A stretch of DNA of 61,714 nt from a bacterium (lineage in GTDB: Bacteria > Armatimonadota > Chthonomonadetes > Chthonomonadales > CAJBBX01): the NCBI GenBank assembly GCA_021811565.1, contig JAJZOL010000147.1:1-61714 (forward strand). The letters are read 5' to 3'. Positions 26,206-34,869 of this stretch are shown here, piece after piece. The notes beneath the pieces were generated by a model. It did no database searches and was not told where the DNA came from. It worked only from the letters and a program-made list of their open reading frames with translations. Within the stretch, counting starts at the first letter, position 1. Each line of letters starts with the position of its first letter. The position numbers were made by a program, and so were the translations under genes.

Positions 26206-28327
26206 GGCGCCGGTTATCACATTCATCGCATTTTTCGCCATGCTTCTAGCCGAACCATCATTCGCGATTGACAGGGTGATCATACAATACGCCCCAAATC
26301 ACGCTGTCAACATCTTTTCACCCAATAAAGCCTTGGGTGCCGCATTGGACGGTCAGGACGAGGGGGAAGTTTCCAGAATGCTCTCCCCCTACAATATAAG
26401 GCGGATGCTTGAAGCAGGTTTTCATACCGTCAGCTACAGGTTAAGAACGGAACTGGCGGTCGAGGCATGGCATTGGAATCCAATCGGAAAATGGAGCGAT
26501 CCCAGGCATCATCAGGGATACTGGACATCCTCCGCCGATCCGCACGGGTTTATCGATGTTTGCTGGGGATACCGTCTCCCTCGAAGGGGCGACACGTTTG
26601 ATCAAGCCAATAACGACGGATATTCGCGAATAGACGATGGCGATATTGGTTCTTTTTGGAAGAGCGATCCCTATCTCGACCGTTATTTCACCCATGAAAG
26701 CAACTCCCTGCACCCTCAGACGGTTGTGATCGACTTTGGGGAGAAGAAACCAATCGACGCCATTCGCATTCGATGGGGCGAGCCATGGGCGACGGAGTAC
26801 TCCGTGCAATATTGGAGCGGAGATGACAGCGTAGCGACCGTCGAACACCCGATTGGGGAATGGTGCGTTTTCCGACATGGGGACATCCACCACAGCCATG
26901 GCGGGGACGTTTTTATCCATCTCACCCCCGAACCGATCCGAGCTCGTTTCATCCGAATACGGATGACGGAGAGCTCACATACGGCGCCGAAAAGGTCTAA
27001 GGATATCCGGGATCGACTAGGTTATGCGATACGGGAGATATACATTGGAGAGATCAAAAAAGGCACATTCCATGACCTCGTCAAACACGATGTCAATAAC
27101 CAAAAGCAGACTGTGATATATGTCTCTTCCACGGATCCGTGGCATAGGGAAAAGGATAGGGACAAACATACCGAACAACCCGGTTTCGACCGTATTTTCC
27201 ACTCAGGTCTCACTGGCGGGACCCCGATGATGCTTCCCGTTCCCCTGTTATATGACACTCCGAATAACTCATTGGCGGAACTCAGGTATTTGAAAGCGAA
27301 GGGATACCGTTTCGGACCCATTGAGATGGGCGAAGAACCGGATGGTCAATACGTTACTCCGGAGGATTACGCTGCTCTATACGTTCAATGGAGTCGGATT
27401 ATAAAAAAGGAGTTTCCCTCCCTGAAACTAGGTGGTCCCTGTTTCCAAACCACGGAGGTTGATGACGCCGCATGGCCCCATGATATATGGAGAAAACCCT
27501 GGTACGTTCGCTTTTTGTCATATCTAAGAAATCATCACGTTCTTAAGTATTACCAGTTTTTCTCGTTTGAATGGTACCCGTTTGATGAGACACGAGTGGA
27601 TTCCGCTCCGCAACTCGCATTTGAGCCCTCTCTGCTCTACGGGGTGATTACGCGCTTGAGGCAACAGGGGTTATCGAACGCAATTCCATGGTACATCACG
27701 GAATACGGCTATTCAGCGTTTTCCGGCAAACCCGAGGTGAAAATTCAAGGGGCGTTGATGAATGCGGATATCGTGGGACAGTTCTTAACCCTTGGCGGCA
27801 AACGTACATATCTCTACGGTTACGAACCGAACTCCCTCATTGAGGAGTCTCCGGGAGCTTGGGGAAACAATATGCTCATCGAGGCGGATGAGGAAGGTAA
27901 GGCGAAATACAATCTGGCTACCTTTTGGGGTGCCTGGCTGCTAACTCATCAATGGACTTTCCCTGATTCAAAAAATAAGCTGTTTTATGCGAGTTCCAAT
28001 ATCTTAAATACGGAAGGACAGAAAGTCGTAACCGCTTATCCGCTGCTTCGCAACGACGGAGAATGGTCCGTTTTACTTATCAATAAGGATCCATCCAATG
28101 AGCATGCAATTCAACTGGAACTGCTGAATCAAGCAAACAAACACATCGCCAAACCGAAAGGACGGTGGGTTGTTTACAGCTTTTCGCGGGAACAATACCA
28201 TTGGAAGGAGGATGGTTCAAACGGGCGCCCAATTGAAAGCCATCCCCCTATTCAAAGCTACGTCAACCAACCTGAAACCCTTACTTTACCGCCATATTCC
28301 CTTGTGGTGGCGAGAGGAAAGTTTTAA
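26195..28327 (+). CDS. Secreted glycosidase-like protein with discoidin-type and TIM-barrel regions
   Basis: 710 residues from ATG 26195, which overlaps the NuoEF stop by 11 nt and is preceded by GGTGGAAG; a longer frame from 26096 lies inside NuoEF and lacks a signal peptide. MWNKAPVITFIAFFAMLLAEPSFA is a signal peptide. Residues about 120-290 look like an F5/8-type C (discoidin) beta-sandwich (QTVVIDFGEKKPIDAIRIRW, ARFIRIRMTES). A TIM-barrel-like region follows with FGPIEMGEEPDGQYVTPEDY and, about 130 residues later, IPWYITEYGYSAFSG; these Glu residues could be acid/base and nucleophile of a clan A glycosidase (GH39-like order). Family and substrate are not certain. The C-terminus is a beta-sandwich. 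Confidence 0.72.
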   Translation: MWNKAPVITFIAFFAMLLAEPSFAIDRVIIQYAPNHAVNIFSPNKALGAALDGQDEGEVSRMLSPYNIRRMLEAGFHTVSYRLRTELAVEAWHWNPIGKWSDPRHHQGYWTSSADPHGFIDVCWGYRLPRRGDTFDQANNDGYSRIDDGDIGSFWKSDPYLDRYFTHESNSLHPQTVVIDFGEKKPIDAIRIRWGEPWATEYSVQYWSGDDSVATVEHPIGEWCVFRHGDIHHSHGGDVFIHLTPEPIRARFIRIRMTESSHTAPKRSKDIRDRLGYAIREIYIGEIKKGTFHDLVKHDVNNQKQTVIYVSSTDPWHREKDRDKHTEQPGFDRIFHSGLTGGTPMMLPVPLLYDTPNNSLAELRYLKAKGYRFGPIEMGEEPDGQYVTPEDYAALYVQWSRIIKKEFPSLKLGGPCFQTTEVDDAAWPHDIWRKPWYVRFLSYLRNHHVLKYYQFFSFEWYPFDETRVDSAPQLAFEPSLLYGVITRLRQQGLSNAIPWYITEYGYSAFSGKPEVKIQGALMNADIVGQFLTLGGKRTYLYGYEPNSLIEESPGAWGNNMLIEADEEGKAKYNLATFWGAWLLTHQWTFPDSKNKLFYASSNILNTEGQKVVTAYPLLRNDGEWSVLLINKDPSNEHAIQLELLNQANKHIAKPKGRWVVYSFSREQYHWKEDGSNGRPIESHPPIQSYVNQPETLTLPPYSLVVARGKF

Positions 28328-28334
28328 TCGTAGG

Positions 28335-30239
28335 CTATTTGATCTGTATGAAAGTAACTGAATGAGCGGGCAATTCGAGATGATCCAGCATTATAGAAGA
28401 TCGGATCGTCACAGGTTTCACCTCATCCGGCTCTCCCGGTATGTTAAGAGCCTCCAACGTTGGTCCGTCTATCCTCCATCCCGTTGAGCTTATCTTGGAG
28501 CCCATACCAACCGCGTGAATCGCCACGGTTTGCGCGGAATCAGGCGAATAGTTCACTAACGCAACGTTTATCGCTCCAGTTTTGGGATCTTTCGCCGCCA
28601 CCCCGTCCACCAACGGGGCCCCGCTCCATTTCATGGGAATTAAATCCCCCTCCATATGCTTGCGGTATAATTCGAGCACATACCCGATCGGGTTCATGGA
28701 GGCGTAATTTTTTGTGGTGTTGATAGCGCCAAGGACATTCACGGTCTGAGCCCAGTTCGCCATGGTGACATAACCTGCGGAACGGAGCAGTTCGTTCATT
28801 CCTCTCGCCACCGCGATTGCGTCTCCAAGGCAGAAAAATCCGCCATTGCCGCCCAGTCCCCATTCATCAATCGCCAAACGCACTTTTTTAGCATCCGGGG
28901 CGGCGGCGTTAAGACGTGGTTTGAAATCATTCACGATCCCGCGAATACCCTCCGCCACCTCATCGGAATATGAAATAAACCGACTTTCGTATTCAGCGGG
29001 ATTGGCAGGATTGGACGGCGCAGCGTAAAAATGCCCGCTTATTAGATTCATGTATCCGGAGCATTCCGGAAAAATCACGTCATTCCAACCCCCGGGCGCT
29101 CCAACAACGATCACCCTGATATTTGGATCAACCTTTCGCATTTCGCGAACATACTCGTTGTTACGGAGCGCGTATTGCCGAACCGGGACGTGACCAAGCT
29201 GCCAATCTCCGAACATCTCGTTGCCAATCCCCCACCAACTGACATCATACGGCGCGGGATGTCCATTTCGGGCGCGGACCGCACCCCACTTGGTATTTAC
29301 CGAACCTGTGAAATACTCCACTTCGTCCGCGGCGTTTCGCACATTGCCAAGTCCGGTGTTCACCGCCACATAAGGCTGACAGCCCACTCTTCGGCAGAAA
29401 TCCATAAATTCATCCGCGCCAAAGTCGTTATCCTCGACGTTGTTCCAGGCGCGGTCCCATCGCGGAGGACGTCGGTCCCTGGGGCCGACCCCATCCCTCC
29501 AATCGTATCCAGATACGAAATTCCCCCCTGGCCAGCGCATGATTGGAGGGTCCAACTCCTTGATTAGCTTCAGAGTGTCGGCTCGCATCCCGTCCACATT
29601 ATCGGCTGGCATAAGGGAAAGGCATCCAATCCACAGATATGTAGGATGATCCACTGTGACGTATAACGATGCATCGTTCGTGGTGGCTCCGGCGGTAAAG
29701 GAGAAATCGTACTTGTGATATTGCGACCCCACGGAATTCAGCGTGATTGTTTTCTCATTATCCACCGCATCCCCCCATTTCACGATCACGTTAACTGAGG
29801 ATGGACTTTGAATATCGGCGAGTATCGCATAGCCGACGTATTTTCTCCCCTTCACCAAGCCAACGCTATCTTGAAGGATACCAAATGGAGCGTCTCCTTT
29901 TTGCAACCATATCGCCATGCAGTGATCCCCCGCGTAAGCGCCAGCAGGATCGAGCTTCACTTCCCCGGTCACGCTTTCTGGGTTGTATATGTTCCAATAT
30001 TTCCCTGGGGGAAGAAGGAATTTTCGATCCATAAGCATCTCCGACCAAACCCCTTGCTGGATGCAATGATCCAAATGCTCGATGAATTGCCCGTAAAGCA
30101 GAGGATTTATGGGGATTTCGGATGATTTCGCTTCAATCGTCGCCTCGGGGATAGATGTTTGCGCTTGCAACCCAGGGGCGAGAATAAAAAGCGCAATGAG
30201 GATCAGACTAATCGCAGACCAGCGCGCGTAACTACGCAT
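28335..30239 (-). CDS. GH51-type alpha-L-arabinofuranosidase, secreted
   Basis: 634 residues from ATG 30239, which has GGAGG 9 nt upstream; the frame extends to 30290 but without such a site. Signal peptide YARWSAISLILIALFILAPG. The N-terminal beta region (PINPLLYGQFIEHLDHCIQQ) and the barrel motif MRWPGGNFVSGYDW, then the acid/base Glu in WWGIGNEMFGDWQ and the nucleophile Glu in LAIDEWGLGG, are all typical of GH51. It removes terminal arabinofuranose from hemicellulose or arabinan. It is convergent with the discoidin glycosidase (7 nt between stops). The dispersed repeat copy B lies in its upstream region, ending 67 nt before the ATG. Confidence 0.93.
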   Translation of the reverse strand: MRSYARWSAISLILIALFILAPGLQAQTSIPEATIEAKSSEIPINPLLYGQFIEHLDHCIQQGVWSEMLMDRKFLLPPGKYWNIYNPESVTGEVKLDPAGAYAGDHCMAIWLQKGDAPFGILQDSVGLVKGRKYVGYAILADIQSPSSVNVIVKWGDAVDNEKTITLNSVGSQYHKYDFSFTAGATTNDASLYVTVDHPTYLWIGCLSLMPADNVDGMRADTLKLIKELDPPIMRWPGGNFVSGYDWRDGVGPRDRRPPRWDRAWNNVEDNDFGADEFMDFCRRVGCQPYVAVNTGLGNVRNAADEVEYFTGSVNTKWGAVRARNGHPAPYDVSWWGIGNEMFGDWQLGHVPVRQYALRNNEYVREMRKVDPNIRVIVVGAPGGWNDVIFPECSGYMNLISGHFYAAPSNPANPAEYESRFISYSDEVAEGIRGIVNDFKPRLNAAAPDAKKVRLAIDEWGLGGNGGFFCLGDAIAVARGMNELLRSAGYVTMANWAQTVNVLGAINTTKNYASMNPIGYVLELYRKHMEGDLIPMKWSGAPLVDGVAAKDPKTGAINVALVNYSPDSAQTVAIHAVGMGSKISSTGWRIDGPTLEALNIPGEPDEVKPVTIRSSIMLDHLELPAHSVTFIQIK

Positions 30240-30706
30240 GAACAAACTCCTCCAATTCGCGAAGATTCTTAGTAATGCGAGCCATTGCAAAAAAAACTAT
30301 CCCTAGAGGTAAATGCAAAATTCAGGCATGTGGCTATTACCGCTCATATCACGTTCTGCAAAAAATACTTGGAAATCGAATTTTGCAATCACCTGCCAAT
30401 GTTTCGATTGTTAGAGGGATATGACAGGAAACCGATCCCATCTTTTCGCAACCAACCCGGTTACTAAAGGATACCGTCGTAAACGGTCATCTGACAAGTT
30501 GGATTATTCCCATGGAGACTCACGGCGAAAAAACGTTATGCTGAAGTATAATAGAGATTAGCCATGGGAATGCCTTCAGAGGCATCCGATTATTTCCGTT
30601 CGGGATGTGGCTCCAGTCGTCTCACTTTTGAATTCCTGTCTCATCGCGCCCAGGCCTCCCCCCATTTTATCGCCCGGCGCTCCATTAAGAACATGGGAGT
30701 ATCAAT
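30240..30706. other. 467-nt divergent intergenic region
   Basis: The gap separates the minus-strand GH51 gene from the plus-strand secreted protein at 30707. It contains the dispersed element copy B (30307-30395). A TATAAT (30547-30552) could be the -10 box of the plus-strand gene, though no good -35 is 16-18 nt upstream, and a small hairpin (ATGCCT, TCAG, AGGCAT at 30570-30585) would lie in its leader of about 150 nt. No gene was found here. Confidence 0.6.
30307..30395 (-). repeat. Dispersed 89-nt element with conserved inverted ends, copy B
   Basis: Read on the minus strand it starts CAGGTGATTGCAAAATTCGA and ends TTTTGCATTTACCT, aligning end to end with copy A at 15088-15175 (88 nt). Both ends are well conserved and the central 40 nt are not. 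In both copies the element points towards a downstream gene and ends 67-85 nt before its start codon (here the GH51 gene). Confidence 0.75.
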
Positions 30707-33700
30707 ATGAGGAAGGTCCTTCTCTTTATTTGTTGCATCTTGTTTCTTCCGCAAGCAGCATTAGTTTCCGCTCAGGTATACCACAATCAGGTGAACACGC
30801 GGTTCAATACGATATCCACCGGGCCAATGCAGGCGACGATCATAGATTTGCCATCGGAAGCCTCCAAAAGTGTTCCAACTGATATCATTGCCAAAAGTAT
30901 GAACCAAATCTTTCAAAGCCGCCAATCTGCATTGAATAGAGAGATGGCGTTCCTGAAGAACTCCTTGCACACCGGCAAAACTATCACCCCTGGGGTGCCG
31001 GATATCGTTATGCTGAGACAAAATGGCAAATTGATACTCCCACCCACGGTCAAGCGGGGAACCGGTGCGAATGACATTACATTCACATTCCCTGCAGCGG
31101 GCACAACAGGGGCGTGGCCGAGCGCCACGCAGCAAAATCTTCAATCGCTCGTCAACGCGATATACCCCCAGTTAAAACTTGTTTACGGTAATCCGTCATG
31201 GAGTGGAACGGTCACCATCGTTGACGGAGATAATCTGAATCCAACCATTGACGATCGCGACGCCTTTTCGGGCGGCATTTACAATATATCCACCAATCAG
31301 ATCATTTTCGCGGAGTACAATACGTTACAGAGCGCGGTTTTGAACCTGACGCAGATGATGGCTATCGCTTTCCATGGACCCGCCTCCATATCCTACGACG
31401 CTTGGGAAAAGGGAATGGCGCGAGCCGCGACGATGATGGTGGTGCAAAATCTCATCAATTTGGGACAACTGAGTTCTAACCCGAGTGCGACTAACTATGT
31501 TGACGTCGCCGATCCACTGTGGCATGCATTAAACTATTACGATCTGTTGAACCAACCTGCTCTGGGAAATGATCGTTTTTACCCTATCTCTCTGCAAAAC
31601 ACACCCCTGGGCACAACCGGACTTGGCGGAATGCTTTACCCGCGACTGCAGATGTCGGGATCCGCATGGTTGAAGGTGGCGACAACGGATCCGAATTTCT
31701 TCAAGAATTTTAACGCCGCTTATTACACCGCATGGGCTGCAAACGCCTCAATCGCAAATAATGTTCCGCAACTAAAACAATTGGCATCCCAGGTGCTCAC
31801 AGCCGACGGCGCCCCCACCATTGAAGGGCAAAGCTTCTCCGACTGGTATCAACAGCAATATGTCCTCGACACCAGTATCTCACCCGGAACCAAGGAATAT
31901 CTGTGGAGCGTGCCATCCCGCCCCACCACATCCGACAACTACAGCATCGCCGTGGTGATTGTTTACCAAAACACCTCCTTGGACTCAAATGGAAACAGCG
32001 TTGAGACTCCATTGGCTGGAACATGCTATCCAATCTATTGGGACAACACCTACACGAACCGATTCTACTTAGGTGCCCAATATGAGAGCGTGACCATCAC
32101 GGACGGTGAGGGAACCGACTCCCCTGTATTTCCCAATACTTTGGGTGGCACCGACCCGAATGGCGTAATGCGAGTGACCATGGATTTCCCGATTAACTCC
32201 AGTGACGCCCGCCTTTACGTAGGGCCGAGAACCATGGGCACCACCGCAGCGCCGAATAATTTCTGGGGTGTCGTAGTGGGTGCGGATACAGGAACCATGC
32301 AGATCCAAACTGAGACCGGAGTGAACCAAACATTCAATGTGATACAAGGCGCATTCGGGGGCGCATTGCCCAGCGCCGCATTCTCCAGACCCGGCAGAAC
32401 CACGCTCACGTTCACAAGCTCCACAGGACAACAGACGGTACGCCAGGTGGTGACGGGATATAATGAGTTCGTACCGGTTTTCTACGTCACGGACCCCTAT
32501 ACAACCCTTACCTATCAGTTCCCCGCAGGACCCGCAATGATATCCTTCCCAATACTCCCATACGCCCCCAAGGCGGCGGACGCCCTGCTTGACCCCACAT
32601 CAGGCAATCCTCTTTTCAATAGTGGAAATTTGCTAATGGCTGAGTGGGAGCAGAATGCGACCGGCACGGACAAATACCTGCGTTATCCCTCTATGCAACC
32701 CCTGTCACCGGGGAACGGCTATTGGGAAAACTTCCCACAGCCGACATCAATTCAAATCATTGGTCGTTCCACAACCCAGGATCAAGCTTATACGATGGGC
32801 TTGCAGTATGGTTGGAATCAGGTGGGAGACCCCTACACCACCGCAATACAAGCCAGCGACCTGCTCTTCCAGAATGGCTCGAATAACATTCCGGACACAC
32901 TCGCCCAGGCATACACGGACAACTGGATCGGTCAGAACGTACCCGGAGTGGGGGTGGTTGCCTTGCTCGCGTATGATCCATCTCAGGGCTACATTCCCGC
33001 TACGACATTGGAACCATGGCAAGGGTATTGGATGCGCGTGTTGGTTTCCAGCGGATTGACCATAACCTACCCCAACCCCGTTCCGGGCGGGAAAATGGTT
33101 TCGGCGACGAAAAGCGTAACTCCCGTACCGACGGATGGATGGACTTTGCCAATGAGGTTAATCGGCTCTAACGGATTGGGGGCAACGGTATGGCTCGGGC
33201 AATCCAGCCAAGCGAACAATGGTTACAACGCGAGAATGGATATCCCCATGCCACCGCCAATTAACGGGTCGGCTCCCACCATGGTGTTGGATCCCCAAGA
33301 TTGGGGATCCAACTCGGGGCAATACCTCTCGGAAATCCATCCGATCAATTCGCCCTCCGTATGGAATATCACCGTCCAAACTCCAACGCCAAATACGAAT
33401 TACACATTGACGTGGTCTGGCATCACCAAAGTGCCGAGAACAACGCAATTGATACTGGTGGATAGAACCACAGGGACACGTCAATATCTTAATGGCTCAT
33501 CCGCATATACGTTCAATTCGGGAAACACCACCACTAGAAATTTGCAGATTATCCCGGAATTGCATAGTTTTAACGCACTGCATATCATGAATGTCAACGC
33601 CGAAGTGACCCGAGCGAGCAACCTTGCCCATATCAGTTTCATTGTCTCTTCGGATGCATCCATCACCGCAAGTATCATGGACGCCACGGGTAAAACCATC

Positions 33701-33874
33701 CGAAATCTGCAGGCAGGACGAGCCGTGACCGCAGGTACGCAAACCCTTAATTGGGATATGAAGACCAATAACGCCATATCCGTGCCATCGGGAGTCTATC
33801 TGGTTAAAATAATCGCTACCACTCCGGACGGCGAATCTGCGCGAGTGGTGCAGCCGATTCTCATCACCAGATAA
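30707..33874 (+). CDS. Large secreted protein with C-terminal FlgD-like Ig domain
   Basis: 1055 residues with GGAG 7 nt before the ATG. Signal peptide MRKVLLFICCILFLPQAALVSA. The first 400 residues include ADGAPTIEGQSFSDWYQQQY and LNLTQMMAIAFHGPASISYD, which suggest an alpha-helical domain I cannot name; a peptidase-like fold is possible but no HExxH is seen. Middle parts are beta-rich (GPAMISFPILPYAPKAADAL; SPGNGYWENFPQPTSIQIIG), similar to repeats in Armatimonadota surface proteins. The last 90 residues (ITASIMDATGKTIRNLQAGR and the following SGVYLVKIIATT) are the FlgD Ig-like/T9SS-type C-terminal domain. It is followed 12 nt later by a lipoprotein gene, so both likely act at the cell surface. 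Confidence 0.78.
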   Translation: MRKVLLFICCILFLPQAALVSAQVYHNQVNTRFNTISTGPMQATIIDLPSEASKSVPTDIIAKSMNQIFQSRQSALNREMAFLKNSLHTGKTITPGVPDIVMLRQNGKLILPPTVKRGTGANDITFTFPAAGTTGAWPSATQQNLQSLVNAIYPQLKLVYGNPSWSGTVTIVDGDNLNPTIDDRDAFSGGIYNISTNQIIFAEYNTLQSAVLNLTQMMAIAFHGPASISYDAWEKGMARAATMMVVQNLINLGQLSSNPSATNYVDVADPLWHALNYYDLLNQPALGNDRFYPISLQNTPLGTTGLGGMLYPRLQMSGSAWLKVATTDPNFFKNFNAAYYTAWAANASIANNVPQLKQLASQVLTADGAPTIEGQSFSDWYQQQYVLDTSISPGTKEYLWSVPSRPTTSDNYSIAVVIVYQNTSLDSNGNSVETPLAGTCYPIYWDNTYTNRFYLGAQYESVTITDGEGTDSPVFPNTLGGTDPNGVMRVTMDFPINSSDARLYVGPRTMGTTAAPNNFWGVVVGADTGTMQIQTETGVNQTFNVIQGAFGGALPSAAFSRPGRTTLTFTSSTGQQTVRQVVTGYNEFVPVFYVTDPYTTLTYQFPAGPAMISFPILPYAPKAADALLDPTSGNPLFNSGNLLMAEWEQNATGTDKYLRYPSMQPLSPGNGYWENFPQPTSIQIIGRSTTQDQAYTMGLQYGWNQVGDPYTTAIQASDLLFQNGSNNIPDTLAQAYTDNWIGQNVPGVGVVALLAYDPSQGYIPATTLEPWQGYWMRVLVSSGLTITYPNPVPGGKMVSATKSVTPVPTDGWTLPMRLIGSNGLGATVWLGQSSQANNGYNARMDIPMPPPINGSAPTMVLDPQDWGSNSGQYLSEIHPINSPSVWNITVQTPTPNTNYTLTWSGITKVPRTTQLILVDRTTGTRQYLNGSSAYTFNSGNTTTRNLQIIPELHSFNALHIMNVNAEVTRASNLAHISFIVSSDASITASIMDATGKTIRNLQAGRAVTAGTQTLNWDMKTNNAISVPSGVYLVKIIATTPDGESARVVQPILITR

Positions 33875-33885
33875 GGAAACATAAA

Positions 33886-34797
33886 ATGATAAAACGATCC
33901 ATATTAACTCTACTGATCCCGTTCGCCTTGATCGCACTTTCCGGGTGCGGCGGCGGTGGAAGCGGTGCTCCGCCGGCGACCGTCACCGGAACCGTGTATA
34001 TAATCTCCACGACTGGAGGAGGCATTGCACCTAACCCACCAGCCACGGTTTCCATCGGCGGGCAATCACAACAAACGGACACCAATGGCAACTTCACGTT
34101 CCTAAGCGTTCCATCGAATTCAACTTCGATAATGGTAAGTGCCTCCGGTGCCACAACCCTGACACAAGTGCTGCCCACTCTCACTCCGAACGCAACCAAT
34201 AACTTGCAAAGCATCTATTTGACGACAACAGGAACAGGCTACACAGCGACAGCCACGGGGACCGTCGTGGATGTGAACACATTGAAGCCCATATCGGGAG
34301 CAACGGTCATTTTAAACGGACTGTTCGCAACGACCAACGCCAGCGGGCAATTCACGATTTCAGGATTGCCGGTCGGTTTGGGCGGAACAAACTCCCCCGT
34401 TGGCTTGGTGACCGCAACGGGATATGATAATTTGCCATTGGTTTTGAGCTTGCCGTTAGGGGATTCCACGCCTCCCAACCAAGTTAATGATCTTGGAAAT
34501 ATCGCGCTCGCCCCGCCTGTAAGCGGTACACCTCCCACAGTGCCATCGGATATTAACGGAAAAGTGACGCTGCAAGGCATGGCGACATTTGCGGGAGTCA
34601 CGGTCTCGCTCCTAAATAGCTCCGGAACGGTGATTTCTCAAACAACCACCGCTTCGGATGGAAGCTACGGTTTTTGGGTTGCCACTGGAGCTTACACATT
34701 GCAGTTCACCTATTCCAGTTATCAGCCCCAATCCCAACCCGTAACTCTGACGCATACGGACCAGCCTGTTACGGTAAATGTCACATTGGTTCAATAA
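33886..34797 (+). CDS. Lipoprotein with carboxypeptidase-regulatory-like domains
   Basis: 303 residues, AAGGAAA before the ATG. The N-terminus MIKRSILTLLIPFALIALSGC is a lipoprotein signal with the lipobox LSGC, followed by a Gly-rich linker. Three repeats of the carboxypeptidase D regulatory (Ig-like/transthyretin) fold are visible: VSIGGQSQQTDTNGNFTFLS, ATVILNGLFATTNASGQFTI and VTVSLLNSSGTVISQTTTAS with DGSYGFWVATG. Such domains decorate cell-surface proteins and are rarely catalytic. It lies 12 nt downstream of the large FlgD-Ig protein and may anchor it or share its surface location. Confidence 0.85.
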   Translation: MIKRSILTLLIPFALIALSGCGGGGSGAPPATVTGTVYIISTTGGGIAPNPPATVSIGGQSQQTDTNGNFTFLSVPSNSTSIMVSASGATTLTQVLPTLTPNATNNLQSIYLTTTGTGYTATATGTVVDVNTLKPISGATVILNGLFATTNASGQFTISGLPVGLGGTNSPVGLVTATGYDNLPLVLSLPLGDSTPPNQVNDLGNIALAPPVSGTPPTVPSDINGKVTLQGMATFAGVTVSLLNSSGTVISQTTTASDGSYGFWVATGAYTLQFTYSSYQPQSQPVTLTHTDQPVTVNVTLVQ

Positions 34798-34869
34798 CAA
34801 AAACTTGGGGTTTGGTAAATGCATACCTGAATGGAATAGGCTATGGCTTCCACCATTAGGGAACGGTAT